Shown in pieces: positions 1-6,684 of a stretch of 27,161 nt of DNA. The notes under the pieces are model-generated. The model had not been told where the DNA came from. It was given only the letters and a program-made list of their open reading frames with translations, and ran no database searches. Every line of letters starts with the position of its first letter. Within the stretch, counting starts at the first letter, position 1. This DNA is from an uncultured Oscillibacter sp. (lineage in GTDB: Bacteria > Bacillota > Clostridia > Oscillospirales > Oscillospiraceae), in NCBI GenBank assembly GCA_910584075.1, contig CAJTZI010000029.1, positions 1-27,161 on the forward strand, read 5' to 3'. The position numbers and the translations under genes are program-made.

Positions 1-401
1 GGTGGTAGTTCAGTGCGCTCTTAGCATAGGCCTATAAAAACGGAGCGCCAGGTCATCCCCGGACGCTCCCGCTTCGGTTCCCTTCTGCTGGTCAATCACC
101 GCACCTCCAGCCTGTGTCATTCTGCCACAAATGAACCTCAGTCAATGTAGTGGCCTGGTGAAACCACCCTTTACACAATACATCTCAAGACAGTACAGTA
201 AGCAGGCTCGTCTCGCATTAACGGGAATCACCGTCTGAAAATGAAGAATGAATTGATGTGGGATTTCCGCGGTCCGCAGGAGGGAAGCGAGGGCAGAGGT
301 AAAATAGGGCCGGTTTTTATTTTCCAGTCCTGCCCTGTGCAGGATTTCCCTGAAATTACAGGAATTTTCTGAACAGTCCGTGAATTTTTCCCCGGTTTGC
401 C
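1..401. other. Left-edge region without a recognisable gene
   Basis: No open frame here resembles a protein I know. A minus-strand frame of about 36 codons lies at roughly 13-120, but it has no convincing ribosome site or family match. A short hairpin (TCCTGC 328-333, GCAGGA 339-344) is followed by only three T's, so it is at best a weak terminator for something upstream of the window. The stretch from about 300 becomes AT-rich towards the cdaA promoter. I see no tRNA, riboswitch or repeat. Confidence 0.5.
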
Positions 402-430
402 TTGCAATCTACCGGCATATTTTATATAAT
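402..430 (+). promoter_or_regulatory. Vegetative (sigma-A type) promoter for the cdaA operon
   Basis: The -35 hexamer TTGCAA (402-407) and a perfect -10 TATAAT (425-430) are separated by exactly 17 bases in a locally AT-rich stretch. Transcription would start near 437, about 30 bases before the cdaA start. It is the only strong promoter seen before the 17-kb plus-strand run, so it may drive much of it, although internal promoters cannot be excluded. Confidence 0.8.
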
Positions 431-468
431 TAAAATATTCATGGCCTGAAAGGGATGATGACCCAACT

Positions 469-1353
469 ATGGAACTGAGGTTCTCGCAGATCCCGGCGTT
501 CGCCGGCAGGTATCTGCTGACGCTCCAAATTACAGATGTGCTGGACATTCTCATCATAGCGTTTCTGTTGTACAAGCTGCTGACGCTGGTACGCAGCACC
601 AAGGCCGCCAGCCTGCTGAAGGGCCTGCTGGTTTTTTTCGCTGTGCTGGCCCTGTCTTACATCTGCCAGCTCAACGGAATCTATTACATCCTGAGCAAAA
701 TGATGGAGATGGGTGTGCTGGCCCTGATTATCCTGTTTCAGCCGGAGATCCGACGGATTCTGGAGCAGGTGGGCAGCCGCCGCATCATCGCGTTTTTCAG
801 CCACAGTGAGGCGGGGAACGTGATGGAGCAGACCATCGGCCAGACGGTGCTGGCCTGCACGGAGATGTCCCAGAGCCGCACAGGGGCGCTGATCGTCTTC
901 GAGCGCGAGATCATGCTGGACGAACTTGTCCGCAGCGGCACTGTGCTGGACGCGTCGGTCTCCAGTGAGCTTTTGAAGAATATCTTCTTTGTAAAGGCCC
1001 CCATGCATGACGGGGCGGTGATTGTCCGGCACGGGCGGATTCTGGGTGCCGGCTGTATGCTTCCTCTGAGCAAGAACGTGAATCTGAGCCGGGACCTGGG
1101 AATGCGCCACCGGGCCGGCATCGGCATGAGCGAAAACTCCGACGCGGTTGTGGTCATTGTCTCGGAGGAGACTGGCTCCATCTCCGTGGCCATCGGGGGA
1201 ATGCTCAAGCGGCACCTGAAACCGGAGACGCTGGAGAACCTGCTGCGCAACGAGCTGCTGCCCCAGGAGGATTCTGACGGCGCGAAGCAGAGGTTCAGCC
1301 TGCTTCGCCTGCTGCGGGGCAGGAAGGACGGAGGTGCTGGCGATGGAGAATAA
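469..1353 (+). CDS. cdaA: Diadenylate cyclase CdaA (membrane-bound c-di-AMP synthase)
   Basis: This 294-aa protein matches CdaA, which condenses two ATP into the second messenger c-di-AMP at the cell membrane. Three hydrophobic segments fill roughly residues 21-40, 48-68 and 76-91. The DAC catalytic domain follows, with its two signature motifs intact: DGA at 181-183 (context PMHDGAVIV) and RHR at 213-215 (context GMRHRAGIG). The length is slightly above the usual ~270-280 aa because of a basic, low-complexity C-terminal tail. The ATG at 469 follows a purine-rich GAAAGGGA about 13 bases upstream. The next gene, its usual regulator cdaR, overlaps by 11 bases. In many Firmicutes glmM comes next, but not here. 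The start and function are secure. Confidence 0.96.
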   Translation: MELRFSQIPAFAGRYLLTLQITDVLDILIIAFLLYKLLTLVRSTKAASLLKGLLVFFAVLALSYICQLNGIYYILSKMMEMGVLALIILFQPEIRRILEQVGSRRIIAFFSHSEAGNVMEQTIGQTVLACTEMSQSRTGALIVFEREIMLDELVRSGTVLDASVSSELLKNIFFVKAPMHDGAVIVRHGRILGAGCMLPLSKNVNLSRDLGMRHRAGIGMSENSDAVVVIVSEETGSISVAIGGMLKRHLKPETLENLLRNELLPQEDSDGAKQRFSLLRLLRGRKDGGAGDGE

Positions 1354-2671
1354 GAGCATTGGAATGCGCAAGGCGTTATACCTTCTCCTGGCCTTCTGCG
1401 TTGCGGCCATGATTTGGTTTTTCGTGGATATGACCAACGACAAAGTGGTGGAGCGGGAGATTTCAGGCGTTCCGATCGTTTATACGGATGAGGATACCGT
1501 TCTGGCGGACCGGGGATTGATGCTGCTGGAGGAGGGGACGGACGACGGCATAGACATCACCGTCAAGGGAAAGCGCTGGGATGTCTCCCAGATGGACAGC
1601 AACAGCATCCGCGTGATCGTTGAGTTGAAAAACATCACCGCGTCCGGCACACAGAAGGTGCCCTATCAGTTGTCAGTGGTCACACGGTTCAATAACCGTG
1701 TGGAGGTGACTGACCGGAGCATCTCCATGGCCACGGTAAACATCAGCGAGCTGTACAGCAAGCAGGTGGAGGTCAAATGCGAGCTGGTGGGCAACGTGGC
1801 GGAGGGCTACAACGCCGGACAGCTCCAGATGTCCCACAGCGAGATTGAGATCTGGGGCCAGCAGGAGCTTATTGACCAGGTGGCCTATGCCAAGGTAAAG
1901 CTGGACATCGGCAGCGCTACGGGCAGCATCTCCGAGACGCTGGGGGTGCAGTATTATACCGCGGAGGGTGAGATGCTGGACTCCACCGGAATCCGCACCA
2001 CTGTGGAGCGGATTCAGGTCTCCCTGCCGGTGTTCGTCACCAAGGAACTGCGGCTGACGATGAACTATATTGACGCGCCAGGAGCCCGGCGGCGGAATAT
2101 GCGCGCCGTACTGGACCCGGAGACCATCATGGTTTCGGGACCTGCGGAGGTGCTGCGGGACCGGGAGACCATTGTCCTGGGTGACTTTGACCTGCTTTCC
2201 GTCGGAGATACGGAGAGCACTCACACCTACGGCATCACCGTACCGGACGGATGCACCAATCTCAGCGGCGTTACCCGGTCTACGCTGACCATCTCCTACC
2301 CGGACAAAACGACGGCCAGAGTGATGACGGAGAACATCCGGTTTGACAACGCCCCCGAGGGGAAAGATCTGGATGTGCAGACGCCGGGGGTCATGGTGAC
2401 AGTCTTTGGCACCGAGGCGGATGTGTCGGCCATCAGTGGAGAGAATATCATTTTGGTGGCGGACCTCAGCGATTACAGCTCCGCTTTGGGCAGCTACGCC
2501 ATCCCCGCTGAGGTGGAGATTAACTCCGGCGGTGACATCGGCGTCACGGGAGAGTACGAGATCCAGGTGACAATCCGGGAGCTCGGAGACGAACCGGAGC
2601 CGCCGGAGGAGGAGACGATTCCCGCCATGAATCCGGAGGAGGGCGGAGAGGAAGAAGGTGAGGAGCCATGA
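1343..2671 (+). CDS. cdaR: CdaR/YbbR-domain regulator of CdaA
   Basis: This 442-aa protein has one N-terminal membrane anchor (about residues 9-29, ending IWFFVDM) followed by an extracytoplasmic region built from repeated YbbR domains. Recurrent VxG/VSGP-type strand motifs are visible. A strongly acidic, proline-rich tail (PEPPEEETIP and an E/G-rich end) closes it. YbbR proteins bind CdaA and modulate c-di-AMP synthesis. I chose ATG 1343 because GGAGG at 1330-1334 lies 8 bases before it; a GTG at 1334 would overlap that ribosome site. The start lies inside cdaA (11-base overlap), so translation is probably coupled. Its ATGA junction with the next gene indicates the same coupling. Confidence 0.92.
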   Translation: MENKSIGMRKALYLLLAFCVAAMIWFFVDMTNDKVVEREISGVPIVYTDEDTVLADRGLMLLEEGTDDGIDITVKGKRWDVSQMDSNSIRVIVELKNITASGTQKVPYQLSVVTRFNNRVEVTDRSISMATVNISELYSKQVEVKCELVGNVAEGYNAGQLQMSHSEIEIWGQQELIDQVAYAKVKLDIGSATGSISETLGVQYYTAEGEMLDSTGIRTTVERIQVSLPVFVTKELRLTMNYIDAPGARRRNMRAVLDPETIMVSGPAEVLRDRETIVLGDFDLLSVGDTESTHTYGITVPDGCTNLSGVTRSTLTISYPDKTTARVMTENIRFDNAPEGKDLDVQTPGVMVTVFGTEADVSAISGENIILVADLSDYSSALGSYAIPAEVEINSGGDIGVTGEYEIQVTIRELGDEPEPPEEETIPAMNPEEGGEEEGEEP

Positions 2672-3078
2672 CCCAGATCGCCACGGTAGAGCGGATTATC
2701 GACGCCAGCCACGCCGAGATCTCCGTGCCCCGGAAGTCTGCCTGCGGGCACGACTGTGAGGAGTGCGCCGGCTGCGGCGTCACCGGCGCGGCGGTCCACG
2801 CCAAAGCTCTGAACCCCATCGGCGCCCTGCCCGGGCAGAAGGTGGTGGTCCAGAGCGACACCAACAAGATGCTGCGCATCATTGCTCTGGTGTATCTCAC
2901 GCCGGTGCTGCTGTTTCTGGCGGGGTATTTCATCCCCATGGCGGTGACCTCCAGTGCGGCCATTCAGTATTTGTTCGCCGGCGCCGGCTTTGCGGCGGGG
3001 ATTTTGCTGGCAGTCCTCTATGACCGCCGGCTGCGGCGGCAGGGCGGCCTCTCCTTTCAGATTGTCCGGATTTTCTGA
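2668..3078 (+). CDS. RseC/MucC-like (SoxR-reducing system RseC family) membrane protein
   Basis: This 136-aa protein has the layout of the RseC/MucC family. It has an N-terminal cytoplasmic domain, a cysteine cluster C26-X3-C30-X2-C33-X2-C36, a beta-strand segment ending KVVVQSD, and two membrane helices (about 70-91 and 97-117). It ends in a short basic tail. RseC relatives are linked to Rnf/SoxR-reducing electron transfer and to envelope-stress control in proteobacteria; the role in Clostridia is not settled. It overlaps cdaR by ATGA and the following gene by one base (TGATG), so it is translated as part of this operon. The four cysteines suggest an Fe-S or redox site, which is inference. 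Confidence 0.75.
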   Translation: MTQIATVERIIDASHAEISVPRKSACGHDCEECAGCGVTGAAVHAKALNPIGALPGQKVVVQSDTNKMLRIIALVYLTPVLLFLAGYFIPMAVTSSAAIQYLFAGAGFAAGILLAVLYDRRLRRQGGLSFQIVRIF

Positions 3079-3983
3079 TGTACGGCTATGTCAGGCCGCC
3101 TCTGGGGACGCTGCCGGAGGAGGAGACGGAGCGGTTCCGCCGCATTTACTGCGGATTGTGCCACACGCTGGGTCGGCGGTATGGCACGGCGGCCCGGTTT
3201 ATTCTCAACTACGACTTCACATTTCTGGCCATTCTCCTCTCTGACCCCACTGAGGAGAGCTTTTGTAAATCCAGATGCCTTGTCAGCCCTTTCCGGCGGC
3301 GGAGCTTTCAGGCATCCAGCGGCGCTCTGGAGCTGGCCGCGGACGAGAGTGTCATCCTGGCCTACTGGCAGCTGCGGGACGGCGCGGCGGACTACGACTG
3401 GTTCCACGGCCTGAAATACCGGGGGATATCCGAAATTCTGGAGCCTGCCTACCGCAGGGCGGCATCCTTCAGGCCCGGGTTTGACGAGAGGACCCGCTGC
3501 CAGCTGGAGCTGCTGGGGCAGCTGGAGGCGGAGCGCTGTCCCTCCATTGACCGGGCTGCGGACGCCTTCGCGGCACTGTTGGGAGCGGCCGCCCAGGAGG
3601 TGGGGGACCCCGTCCGGCGGCGGGTGCTGGAACAGCTGCTGTACCACCTGGGGCGGTGGGTCTATCTTGTGGACGCGGCGGATGATCTGAAAAAGGACGC
3701 CGTCTCCGGAAACTACAATCCCGTGGCGCTGCGTTTCGGTTTGGCGAGCGGCGTCTGGACGGCGGAGGCGAGGCGGGAGTTCGCCGCGACGCTGGACCAT
3801 TCAATCCACATGATGACGACGGCCTTTGAGCTGTGGGACTTCGGCGTATGGACGCCGGTTTTGGAAAGCACCCTGTACACCGGCCTCTTTCAGGTGGGAA
3901 AGGCCGTGCTGGACGGCACATTCCAGGCGGTCAGGCGGGGCAGGATCAGAAAGAATCACAAGAATGAAGAGGAAACCACATGA
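3078..3983 (+). CDS. DUF5685 family protein, function unknown
   Basis: This 301-aa protein matches my recollection of DUF5685: it begins MYGYVRP, followed by the motif YCGLCHTLGRRYG (CxxC at 25-28), then LNYDFTFL and a second cysteine pair C63/C67. It appears all-helical, with no signal peptide or clear membrane segment. Near residues 199-207 is DAADDLKKD followed by a conserved-looking NYNP, an aspartate-rich helix motif reminiscent of isoprenoid-synthase-fold enzymes. That resemblance is only by eye. It sits between the RseC-like and J-domain genes with 1- and 4-base overlaps, which suggests a joint function. No activity can be assigned. Confidence 0.75.
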   Translation: MYGYVRPPLGTLPEEETERFRRIYCGLCHTLGRRYGTAARFILNYDFTFLAILLSDPTEESFCKSRCLVSPFRRRSFQASSGALELAADESVILAYWQLRDGAADYDWFHGLKYRGISEILEPAYRRAASFRPGFDERTRCQLELLGQLEAERCPSIDRAADAFAALLGAAAQEVGDPVRRRVLEQLLYHLGRWVYLVDAADDLKKDAVSGNYNPVALRFGLASGVWTAEARREFAATLDHSIHMMTTAFELWDFGVWTPVLESTLYTGLFQVGKAVLDGTFQAVRRGRIRKNHKNEEETT

Positions 3984-4615
3984 ACGATCCCTATCAGGTA
4001 TTAGGTGTCTCTGAGAGCGCAACGGATGAAGAGATCAAAAAGGCCTACCGGGACCTGGCCCGGAAGTACCACCCGGACAACTACCACGATAATCCTCTGG
4101 CGGATTTGGCCCAGGAGCGGATGAAGGAGATCAACGCCGCCTATGAGCAGATCACCAAGGAGCGCAGCGGAGGCGGCGGGCGGTCCGGCGGCAGCTATGG
4201 CGGATACGGCTATGGATACGGGGGCGGGCAGCAGTACCGGTCCTCTGGTTCGGCTACGTCCTCTGTGCTCCAGCAGGCGCGCATGGCTGTCAATTCCGGC
4301 GATCTGAGCCGGGCGGAGGCGCTGCTGGCCAATTACAGTGACCACAACGCCGAGTGGAACTTCCTCAAGGGCGTAATCTGCTACCGCCGGGGATGGATGG
4401 ATGAGGCCAAGCGGTACTATGAGACCGCCTGCCAGATGGACCCAGACAATCTGGAGTACCGTCAGGCGCTGAACTTCATGGCCGGCGGACCCCGGGGCGC
4501 CTACCGGCCCGGAGGCGGCCCCTTTGGAACGGAAGTCTGTCCAGGCAATCTGTGTCTGGATCTGTGCTGTATTTATTCGTTCTGCGGCGGCGGCGGATAT
4601 TTCTGCTGCTGCTGA
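3980..4615 (+). CDS. J-domain (DnaJ-like) co-chaperone with Cys-rich C-terminus
   Basis: This 211-aa protein has an N-terminal J domain (about 3-62) with the DnaK-stimulating HPD tripeptide at 31-33. A Gly/Tyr/Ser-rich linker (about 63-90) follows, then a helical TPR-like region (about 95-160). It ends in a tail with eight cysteines at 187, 192, 196, 197, 202 and 209-211. It lacks the central zinc-finger domain of DnaJ itself, so it is a class C J-protein that would recruit DnaK to specific clients. The Cys-rich end could bind metal, be acylated or sit at the membrane; none of this can be decided here. It overlaps the DUF5685 gene by ATGA, making that protein or the RseC-like protein plausible clients. 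Confidence 0.88.
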   Translation: MNDPYQVLGVSESATDEEIKKAYRDLARKYHPDNYHDNPLADLAQERMKEINAAYEQITKERSGGGGRSGGSYGGYGYGYGGGQQYRSSGSATSSVLQQARMAVNSGDLSRAEALLANYSDHNAEWNFLKGVICYRRGWMDEAKRYYETACQMDPDNLEYRQALNFMAGGPRGAYRPGGGPFGTEVCPGNLCLDLCCIYSFCGGGGYFCCC

Positions 4616-4635
4616 GAGCTGGGGAGGGAATTGAT

Positions 4636-5517
4636 TTGATCAAGAGTATGACCGGCTACGGCCGGGCGCGGCAGGAGCTGCACAAGCGGGAGATCACCGT
4701 GGAGGTGCGCGCTGTCAACAACCGCTATCTGGACTGTGGGGTGAAAATGCCCCGGATGTACGCCTTTGCCGAGGATGCCGTGAAACAATGCGTCCAAAAG
4801 GCCGTTTCCCGGGGAAAGGTAGACGTGTTCATCACCGTGGACGCCTCCGCCGCCGATGTGGCGAAGGTCACGGTTAACCGGGAGCTGGCGGCTCAGTACG
4901 CCGCCGCCCTGCACGAGCTGGCGGAGGTCTGCGGTCCCACGGCCTACAAGGTTACGCCGGATCAGCTGGCCCGCTTTCCGGACGTTCTCACCGTCACCAA
5001 GGCGGACGAGGACCTGGACGTGGTCAGCGGAGATCTGTGCGCCGTATTGGAGGAGGCCCTGGAGGCCTTCAACACCATGCGGGCCACGGAGGGCACCAAG
5101 CTGGCGGAGGACATCGGAAACAGGCTGGACAACATCCTGGCCTACACCGCCCGGGTGGAGGAGCGCTCCCCGGAGACGGTCGCGGAATACCGCCGGAAGC
5201 TCACCGCCAGAATGCAGGAGGTGCTCCAGAGCGCGGCGGTGGATGACCAGCGCATCCTCACCGAGGCGGCTATCTACGCTGACAAGGTGGCGGTGGACGA
5301 GGAGACCGTCCGTCTGCGCAGCCACGTGAGCCAGCTGCGGGCCATGCTGGAGTCCGACGAGCCCATAGGGCGGAAGATGGATTTTCTGATCCAGGAGGTC
5401 AACCGGGAGTCCAACACCATCGGCTCCAAGTGCAGCGATGTGGAGATTGCCCAGGTGGCGGTGGGCCTCAAGGCTGAGGTGGAGAAGATGCGCGAGCAGG
5501 TCCAGAACGTGGAGTAA
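4636..5517 (+). CDS. yicC: YicC/YloC family endoribonuclease
   Basis: This 293-aa protein starts (L/M)IKSMTGYGRA, the family's hallmark N-terminus, and has the N-terminal YicC domain and the C-terminal DUF1732 domain. The latter shows its conserved block around EAAIYADKVAVDEE and MDFLIQEVNRESNTIGSKCSD. YicC proteins are RNA endonucleases implicated in sRNA/mRNA turnover, and YloC is the B. subtilis form. I chose the TTG at 4636 because GGAGGG at 4623-4628 lies 7 bases upstream and it gives the expected N-terminus; upstream ATGs would lie inside the J-protein gene. remA follows after 3 bases, as in B. subtilis. Confidence 0.93.
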   Translation: MIKSMTGYGRARQELHKREITVEVRAVNNRYLDCGVKMPRMYAFAEDAVKQCVQKAVSRGKVDVFITVDASAADVAKVTVNRELAAQYAAALHELAEVCGPTAYKVTPDQLARFPDVLTVTKADEDLDVVSGDLCAVLEEALEAFNTMRATEGTKLAEDIGNRLDNILAYTARVEERSPETVAEYRRKLTARMQEVLQSAAVDDQRILTEAAIYADKVAVDEETVRLRSHVSQLRAMLESDEPIGRKMDFLIQEVNRESNTIGSKCSDVEIAQVAVGLKAEVEKMREQVQNVE

Positions 5518-5520
5518 GCC

Positions 5521-5775
5521 ATGAAGCTGATCAACATCGGATTTGGAAACCTGGTTTCGGAGGAGCGGCTGGTGGCTGTCATCGGCCCGGACTCCGCCCC
5601 GGTGAAGCGTATGATTCAGGAGACCCGGGAGCGGGGGATGCTGATCGACGCCACATACGGGCGGAAGACCGCCTCCGTCTTTGTGGCGGACAGCGGTCAT
5701 GTGATCCTGTCGGCCCTGCCGCCGGAGCGGTTTGGCGGCAGAGAGGAGAATACAGAGGAGAGTGAGGGCATATGA
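5521..5775 (+). CDS. remA: RemA/DUF370 DNA-binding regulator
   Basis: This 84-aa protein begins MKLINIGFGNLVSEERLVAV, diagnostic of the RemA (DUF370) family. In B. subtilis RemA binds DNA as a ring-shaped oligomer, activating biofilm-matrix and osmoprotection genes; its regulon in Clostridia is not known to me. The family core is about 75 aa and ends near HVILSALPPE; the remaining acidic tail is probably disordered. The stop codon overlaps the gmk start (ATGA), and the yicC-remA-gmk order is the standard Firmicutes arrangement. Confidence 0.93.
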   Translation: MKLINIGFGNLVSEERLVAVIGPDSAPVKRMIQETRERGMLIDATYGRKTASVFVADSGHVILSALPPERFGGREENTEESEGI

Positions 5776-6368
5776 AGAGGGGAAAGACCTTTATTGTCTC
5801 CGGCCCGTCGGGAGTTGGCAAGAGCACCGTACTCAAGGCACTGCTGGAGCAGCGGAGAGACGTGTATTTCTCCGTGTCCGCCACCACCCGGGAGATGCGT
5901 CCCGGGGAGGAGGACGGCGTGCATTACCACTTCCTGGAGGTGGACACCTTCCGCCAGTGGATCGCCAGGGGGGAATTTTTGGAGTACGCGGAGTATGTGG
6001 GCAACTTCTACGGAACCCCTAAGCGGTATGTGGACGAGGCCATGGACCGGGGAGAGGACGTGATTCTGGACATTGAGATCCAGGGGGCCATTCAGGTGAA
6101 GAGCAAGCGGCCGGAGACGGTGAGCATCTTCATCGCGCCCCCCAGCTGGACGGAGCTGGAGCGCCGCCTCACCGAGCGGGGCACCGACAGCCCGGACAAG
6201 GTCCAAAAGCGGCTGCTGCGGGCCAAGGTAGAGTTTCAGACGGCCCACACCTACGATTACTTCGTCATCAACGACAATGTGGACAACGCGGTGCGGGAGC
6301 TGGAGGCCATCATGACCGCAGAGCACTGCAAGCCTAAGGACCGCATGGAAATCATAAGCGGAAACTGA
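5772..6368 (+). CDS. gmk: Guanylate kinase
   Basis: This 198-aa enzyme phosphorylates GMP/dGMP to GDP/dGDP with ATP. The P-loop GPSGVGKST is at residues 11-19, followed by the GMP-binding region (SATTREMRPGEEDGVHYHFL and later EYAEYVGNFYGT). The lid and C-terminal helix (Y/FVINDNVDNAVRELEAI) are intact. The length is normal for the family. It is coupled to remA by a 4-base overlap. GMP kinase also links to (p)ppGpp physiology in Firmicutes, but nothing in the sequence speaks to that here. Confidence 0.97.
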   Translation: MKRGKTFIVSGPSGVGKSTVLKALLEQRRDVYFSVSATTREMRPGEEDGVHYHFLEVDTFRQWIARGEFLEYAEYVGNFYGTPKRYVDEAMDRGEDVILDIEIQGAIQVKSKRPETVSIFIAPPSWTELERRLTERGTDSPDKVQKRLLRAKVEFQTAHTYDYFVINDNVDNAVRELEAIMTAEHCKPKDRMEIISGN

Positions 6369-6397
6369 TGCCGTATTTTTAAAAACGGTAGTTTCCG
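6359..6397 (+). other. Imperfect hairpin at the gmk-rpoZ junction
   Basis: An outer 8-bp stem (CGGAAACT 6359-6366 with AGTTTCCG 6390-6397) encloses an inner near-palindrome of CCGT and T-runs against A-runs and ACGG (6371-6388). It includes the gmk stop codon. No T-tract follows, so it is more likely an RNA-processing or attenuation hairpin than a terminator. This 73-base gap is the largest between genes in the plus-strand run. Confidence 0.4.
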
Positions 6398-6441
6398 GCA
6401 AAATTTTCAGGCCAGATTTGGCAGAATGGAAGTAGAGTATT

Positions 6442-6663
6442 ATGATGCTGTATCCCGCAATGGACAAATTGACAAGCTATGTGCCCAATCGCTATATGCT
6501 GGTGAATGTAGTGGCCCGCCGGGCCCGTCAGATCGCCGAGGCCGCCGAGGAGATCGGCGAGCCGCTGGATGAAAAGCCGGTGACTCTGGCCATCCATGAG
6601 GTGGCGGAGGGCCGTCTGGATGCCGGAAATGTGGTTCTGGCGGAGGAAGAGGACGGGGAATAA
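6442..6663 (+). CDS. rpoZ: RNA polymerase omega subunit
   Basis: This 73-aa protein has the Clostridia-style omega N-terminus (MMLYPAMDKLT) and the conserved RYMLVNVVARRARQI helix, followed by KPVTLAIHEVAEGRL. Omega assists assembly and stability of RNA polymerase by clamping the beta-prime C-terminus. Two consecutive ATGs occur (6442 and 6445), and GGAAG lies about 10 bases upstream. The acidic tail is ordinary. In B. subtilis coaBC follows rpoZ; here priA follows after 21 bases. Confidence 0.92.
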   Translation: MMLYPAMDKLTSYVPNRYMLVNVVARRARQIAEAAEEIGEPLDEKPVTLAIHEVAEGRLDAGNVVLAEEEDGE

Positions 6664-6684
6664 CAGGGCGAAAGGGGGCGGGGC

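Noticed and set aside
13..120. Minus-strand small ORF of about 36 codons at the left edge
   Set aside because: It has no ribosome site, no recognisable motif, and an unknown context because the window begins here.
228..602. Minus-strand frame of 124 codons across the cdaA promoter
   Set aside because: It spans the promoter and the start of cdaA, shows no domain, and its second half is antisense to cdaA.
439..1443. Long minus-strand frame opposite cdaA
   Set aside because: It is a mirror of the well-supported cdaA coding sequence with low-complexity composition and no ribosome site.
4552..4635. Upstream ATG extension of yicC
   Set aside because: It lies inside the J-protein gene; the TTG at 4636 has the GGAGGG site and gives the conserved IKSMTGYG start.
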